In this document: positions 6,837 to 8,920 of the stretch, piece by piece
Numbering within the stretch: position 1 is the stretch's first letter
Layout: each line of letters starts with the position of its first letter
Assembly: GCA_903929925.1 (NCBI GenBank)
Contig: CAIYWO010000050.1
Span: forward strand, 1 to 8,920
Source of the DNA: an uncultured beta proteobacterium
GTDB taxonomy: Bacteria; Pseudomonadota; Gammaproteobacteria; Burkholderiales; Burkholderiaceae_B
Reading direction: 5' to 3'
DNA length: 8,920 nucleotides
Notes under the pieces: generated by a model
What the model was told of the DNA's origin: nothing
Database searches by the model: none
Seen by the model: the letters and a program-made list of their open reading frames with translations, nothing else
Made by a program: the position numbers and the translations under genes

Positions 6837-8726
6837 ATGCAACAGGTTATATCCGACGAAAGTATTGCTATTGATCCAGCGTCTAAGGCACTGAAGACAC
6901 TTATTACTGTTCTCGCTGTCGCCATGTCGCTTTATCACATGTATGTGGCCGGCTTCGGGCCTCCCGAGGCGGTTATCTTTCGCGGAACGCACTTGATGTT
7001 TGCATTGGCGCTGGTGTTCCTGCTCTACCCCTCAAGCCCAACGGGGGGGATTGCGGCGCGATCCTATGACATGTTGCTTCTAGCCATGGGGGTCGCCGCG
7101 ATCGCGCATATTTTCATTGACTATGAAAATTTCACAAATCGCATCATATACATTGACGAGCTATCCAAGACTGACCTGTTCTACTCGTTCGTCATGGTTG
7201 TCATCGTTCTGGAAGGCACTCGACGCGTGATTGGATGGGCGCTACCGGTAACCGCCATTATTTTTGTGGCTTACACAGCATTTTTTACGCAAATTAAATT
7301 GCCAGTCCTAATGGAGCAGCTGTATTTTTCAACTGAGGGCATCTTTGGCTCAACTTTAGGTGTCTCTGCATCGTATGTCATGCTGTTCGTGATCTTCGGT
7401 GCGTTCATGGAAAAAAGCGGCACCGGCCAGTTATTCATGGACTTCGCAATGTCCATCACGGGCAAATATGCGGGCGGCCCCGGTAAGGTAGCTGTGGTGA
7501 GTTCGTCCCTTTTTGGAACGGTATCTGGCAGTGCGGTCGCCAATGTAATGGTTGATGGCCCTATCACTATCCCGCTCATGAAGCGAACAGGCTTTCGTCC
7601 GTCGTTTGCCGCTGCCGTTGAGTCAGTCGCCTCGACTGGCGGACAGCTGATGCCTCCTGTGATGGGAGCAGCGGCCTTCGTCATGGCTGAATTCCTCGCT
7701 GTACCGTATGCCCAAGTTGCCTTGTGGGCCGTCATACCAGCGCTGCTTTATTACGCATCTGTTTTCTTCGCTGTACATTTTGAAGCGAAGCGATACAAGC
7801 TTGCAGGTGTACCTGAAAGTGAATTGCCACGATTCAAACGAGTCATGCTCGAACGTGGCCATTTGTTTATTCCAATCTTTATCATTCTATTTGGTTTGTT
7901 TTTAGGTTTCTCAGCGCCGCTATGCGCACTGATTGCAGCAATCTCTTGTCTGCCTGTCGCATTGATGCGCAAGTTGACGCGCGAAGGCATTACGTGGAAA
8001 ACGGTGATTCAAGCGCTAGAAGAAGGTGCACGTAGTGCCCTGTCCGTAGCGATGGCCTGTGCCTGTGCGGGTATCGTGATTGGCTGTGTAACAATCACTG
8101 GTCTAGGGATCGTTTTCACACAGGTCGTAATTGAACTTGCAAATAATTCCCTGTTTCTTGCACTTCTGCTGACCGCTCTCGCCGGTATCGTACTTGGCAT
8201 GGGTATGCCAACAACACCCGCATACATCGTGATGGTTTCGCTCTTAGTGCCTGCCATTATCAAGCTCGGTGTTGATGCTCCTTCCGCGCATATGTTTGCT
8301 TTATATTTTGCAATCCTATCCGCTATCACTCCACCGGTAGCACTTGCGGTATTTGCTGCCGCAGCGTTGGCCAAAGCCAACATGTGGGAGTCGGGATTCG
8401 CCGCAATGCGCGCTGCTGCGCCAGCCTATATTGTCCCGTTCATGTTTGTGTATGAGCCTACGCTACTGCTGATCTTTAAAGACGACACCTCCTGGATAAC
8501 GGTGCTGTGGTCGGTGTTTACAGCGCTGATTGGCGTGATCGCTCTCGCAGGGGGATTTTTTGGGTGGCTTGTGGGCTATGCGACGCTGACGCACCGCGTG
8601 CTGCTACTCATTGCAGCAGCTTGCCTCATCAAGCCAGGTCTTATTACCGACGTGATTGGTTTTGGACTAATGGCAGCCGTAGCATTTTTGCAATGGAACA
8701 ACACAAAACGTGATGTGGCTCAATAA
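6837..8726 (+). CDS. TRAP transporter permease, fused small (4TM) and large (12TM) subunits
   Basis: Inner-membrane carrier that imports the solute delivered by the TAXI protein, driven by an ion gradient. It has 629 residues. The first about 155 residues hold four hydrophobic segments corresponding to the DctQ-like subunit (about 20-38, 52-66, 78-95, 115-150). The DctM-like part follows, with conserved segments GTVSGSAVANV (227-237), STGGQLMPPVMGAAAFVMAE (266-285), GMGMPTTPAYIVM (454-466) and ITPPVALAVFAAAALAKAN (497-515). A hydrophobic tail of about 70 residues (552-618) extends beyond the conserved core, as in many fused permeases. Such fusions are the normal partner of TAXI proteins. AAGGA (6821-6825) lies 11 bases before the ATG. 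It is translated in the same operon as the TAXI gene (39 bp) and the Bug gene (24 bp). Confidence 0.94.
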   Translation: MQQVISDESIAIDPASKALKTLITVLAVAMSLYHMYVAGFGPPEAVIFRGTHLMFALALVFLLYPSSPTGGIAARSYDMLLLAMGVAAIAHIFIDYENFTNRIIYIDELSKTDLFYSFVMVVIVLEGTRRVIGWALPVTAIIFVAYTAFFTQIKLPVLMEQLYFSTEGIFGSTLGVSASYVMLFVIFGAFMEKSGTGQLFMDFAMSITGKYAGGPGKVAVVSSSLFGTVSGSAVANVMVDGPITIPLMKRTGFRPSFAAAVESVASTGGQLMPPVMGAAAFVMAEFLAVPYAQVALWAVIPALLYYASVFFAVHFEAKRYKLAGVPESELPRFKRVMLERGHLFIPIFIILFGLFLGFSAPLCALIAAISCLPVALMRKLTREGITWKTVIQALEEGARSALSVAMACACAGIVIGCVTITGLGIVFTQVVIELANNSLFLALLLTALAGIVLGMGMPTTPAYIVMVSLLVPAIIKLGVDAPSAHMFALYFAILSAITPPVALAVFAAAALAKANMWESGFAAMRAAAPAYIVPFMFVYEPTLLLIFKDDTSWITVLWSVFTALIGVIALAGGFFGWLVGYATLTHRVLLLIAAACLIKPGLITDVIGFGLMAAVAFLQWNNTKRDVAQ

Positions 8727-8750
8727 TTAACGTTGGAACTGAGGAAAATC

Positions 8751-8920
8751 ATGCAATTACAAAAACGAAAGATCATTGCTGCACTTTTAACGACGACCGT
8801 AGCCTCTCTAGGCCTCGTTAGCGTAACGTACGCCCAAGGCTCATACCCAACCAAACCAATACGTTTGATCGTTCCTTTCACCCCAGGTGGCGTAACGGAC
8901 ACAAGCGCACGCCTCATCGC
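8751..8920 (+). CDS. Bug-family (TctC-like) periplasmic binding protein, 5' end only
   Basis: The first 56 codons of a gene cut by the right edge. A signal peptide (MQLQKRK, hydrophobic core, probable cleavage after TYA at 28) is followed by YPTKPIRLIVPFTPGG (32-47) and VTDTSARLI, the hallmark N-terminus of Bordetella uptake gene (Bug) proteins, related to the tricarboxylate-binding protein TctC. GAGGA (8741-8745) sits 5 bases before the ATG, a good ribosome site. It starts 24 bp after the TRAP permease with no terminator between, so it is probably in the same operon. Ligand unknown; Bug proteins usually bind carboxylates, amino acids or aromatic acids, and many have no dedicated permease. 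Confidence 0.9.
   Translation, partial: MQLQKRKIIAALLTTTVASLGLVSVTYAQGSYPTKPIRLIVPFTPGGVTDTSARLI

Noticed and set aside
6474..6992. 172-codon minus-strand frame across the TAXI/permease junction
   Set aside because: It is antisense to two certain genes, Cys/His-rich as expected for a shadow frame, and no ribosome site was seen.
8009..8383. 124-codon minus-strand frame inside the TRAP permease
   Set aside because: Its Ala/Ser/Thr-rich low-complexity product is the typical antisense of a GC-biased membrane protein gene.
1..8920. Defence system, mobile element, CRISPR or RNA gene
   Set aside because: Both strands were read for direct repeats, transposase or nuclease motifs and tRNA-like cloverleaf sequence; none was found.

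Overview
The window looks like chromosome of a betaproteobacterium, probably Burkholderiales and perhaps Alcaligenaceae. This is inferred from the roughly 50% GC, a Bug-family (TctC-like) periplasmic binding protein next to a TAXI-TRAP transporter, and a FutA/IdiA-type iron binding protein with a fused FbpB-type permease. No rRNA, tRNA, CRISPR array, insertion sequence, phage gene or recognisable defence system was seen.

Layout. (1) 1-91 is the C-terminal end of a + strand gene, tentatively a flavin monooxygenase of the Baeyer-Villiger type, closed by an intrinsic terminator. (2) 278-1651 is a single + strand gene for a 457-residue soluble protein that I do not recognise. It has its own well-spaced promoter and a very strong terminator. 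(3) 1761-5665 is a complete ferric-iron ABC importer in an unusual order. The binding protein (fbpA) and the fused permease (fbpB) run on the minus strand, permease first, while the ATPase (fbpC) is divergent on the + strand. A near-perfect Fur box lies inside a well-formed promoter directly upstream of fbpA and overlaps the fbpB stop codon. (4) From 5844 to the right edge runs a + strand operon: TAXI-type TRAP binding protein, fused 4TM/12TM TRAP permease, and the start of a Bug-family binding protein 24 bp downstream. A 19-bp dyad lies upstream of its first gene.

How the genes work together. FbpA would capture Fe3+ in the periplasm, FbpB carry it across the inner membrane and FbpC hydrolyse ATP. 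The Fur box implies that at least fbpA is repressed when iron is plentiful. The TAXI protein and the fused permease form a secondary, ion-gradient-driven importer of a small organic acid or similar solute; the substrate cannot be read from sequence. The Bug protein may be a second ligand receptor or sensor for the same metabolic area. Most of the window is ordinary transport. The least explained parts are the 457-residue protein, the split and apparently unequally regulated iron locus, and the TRAP/Bug pairing.
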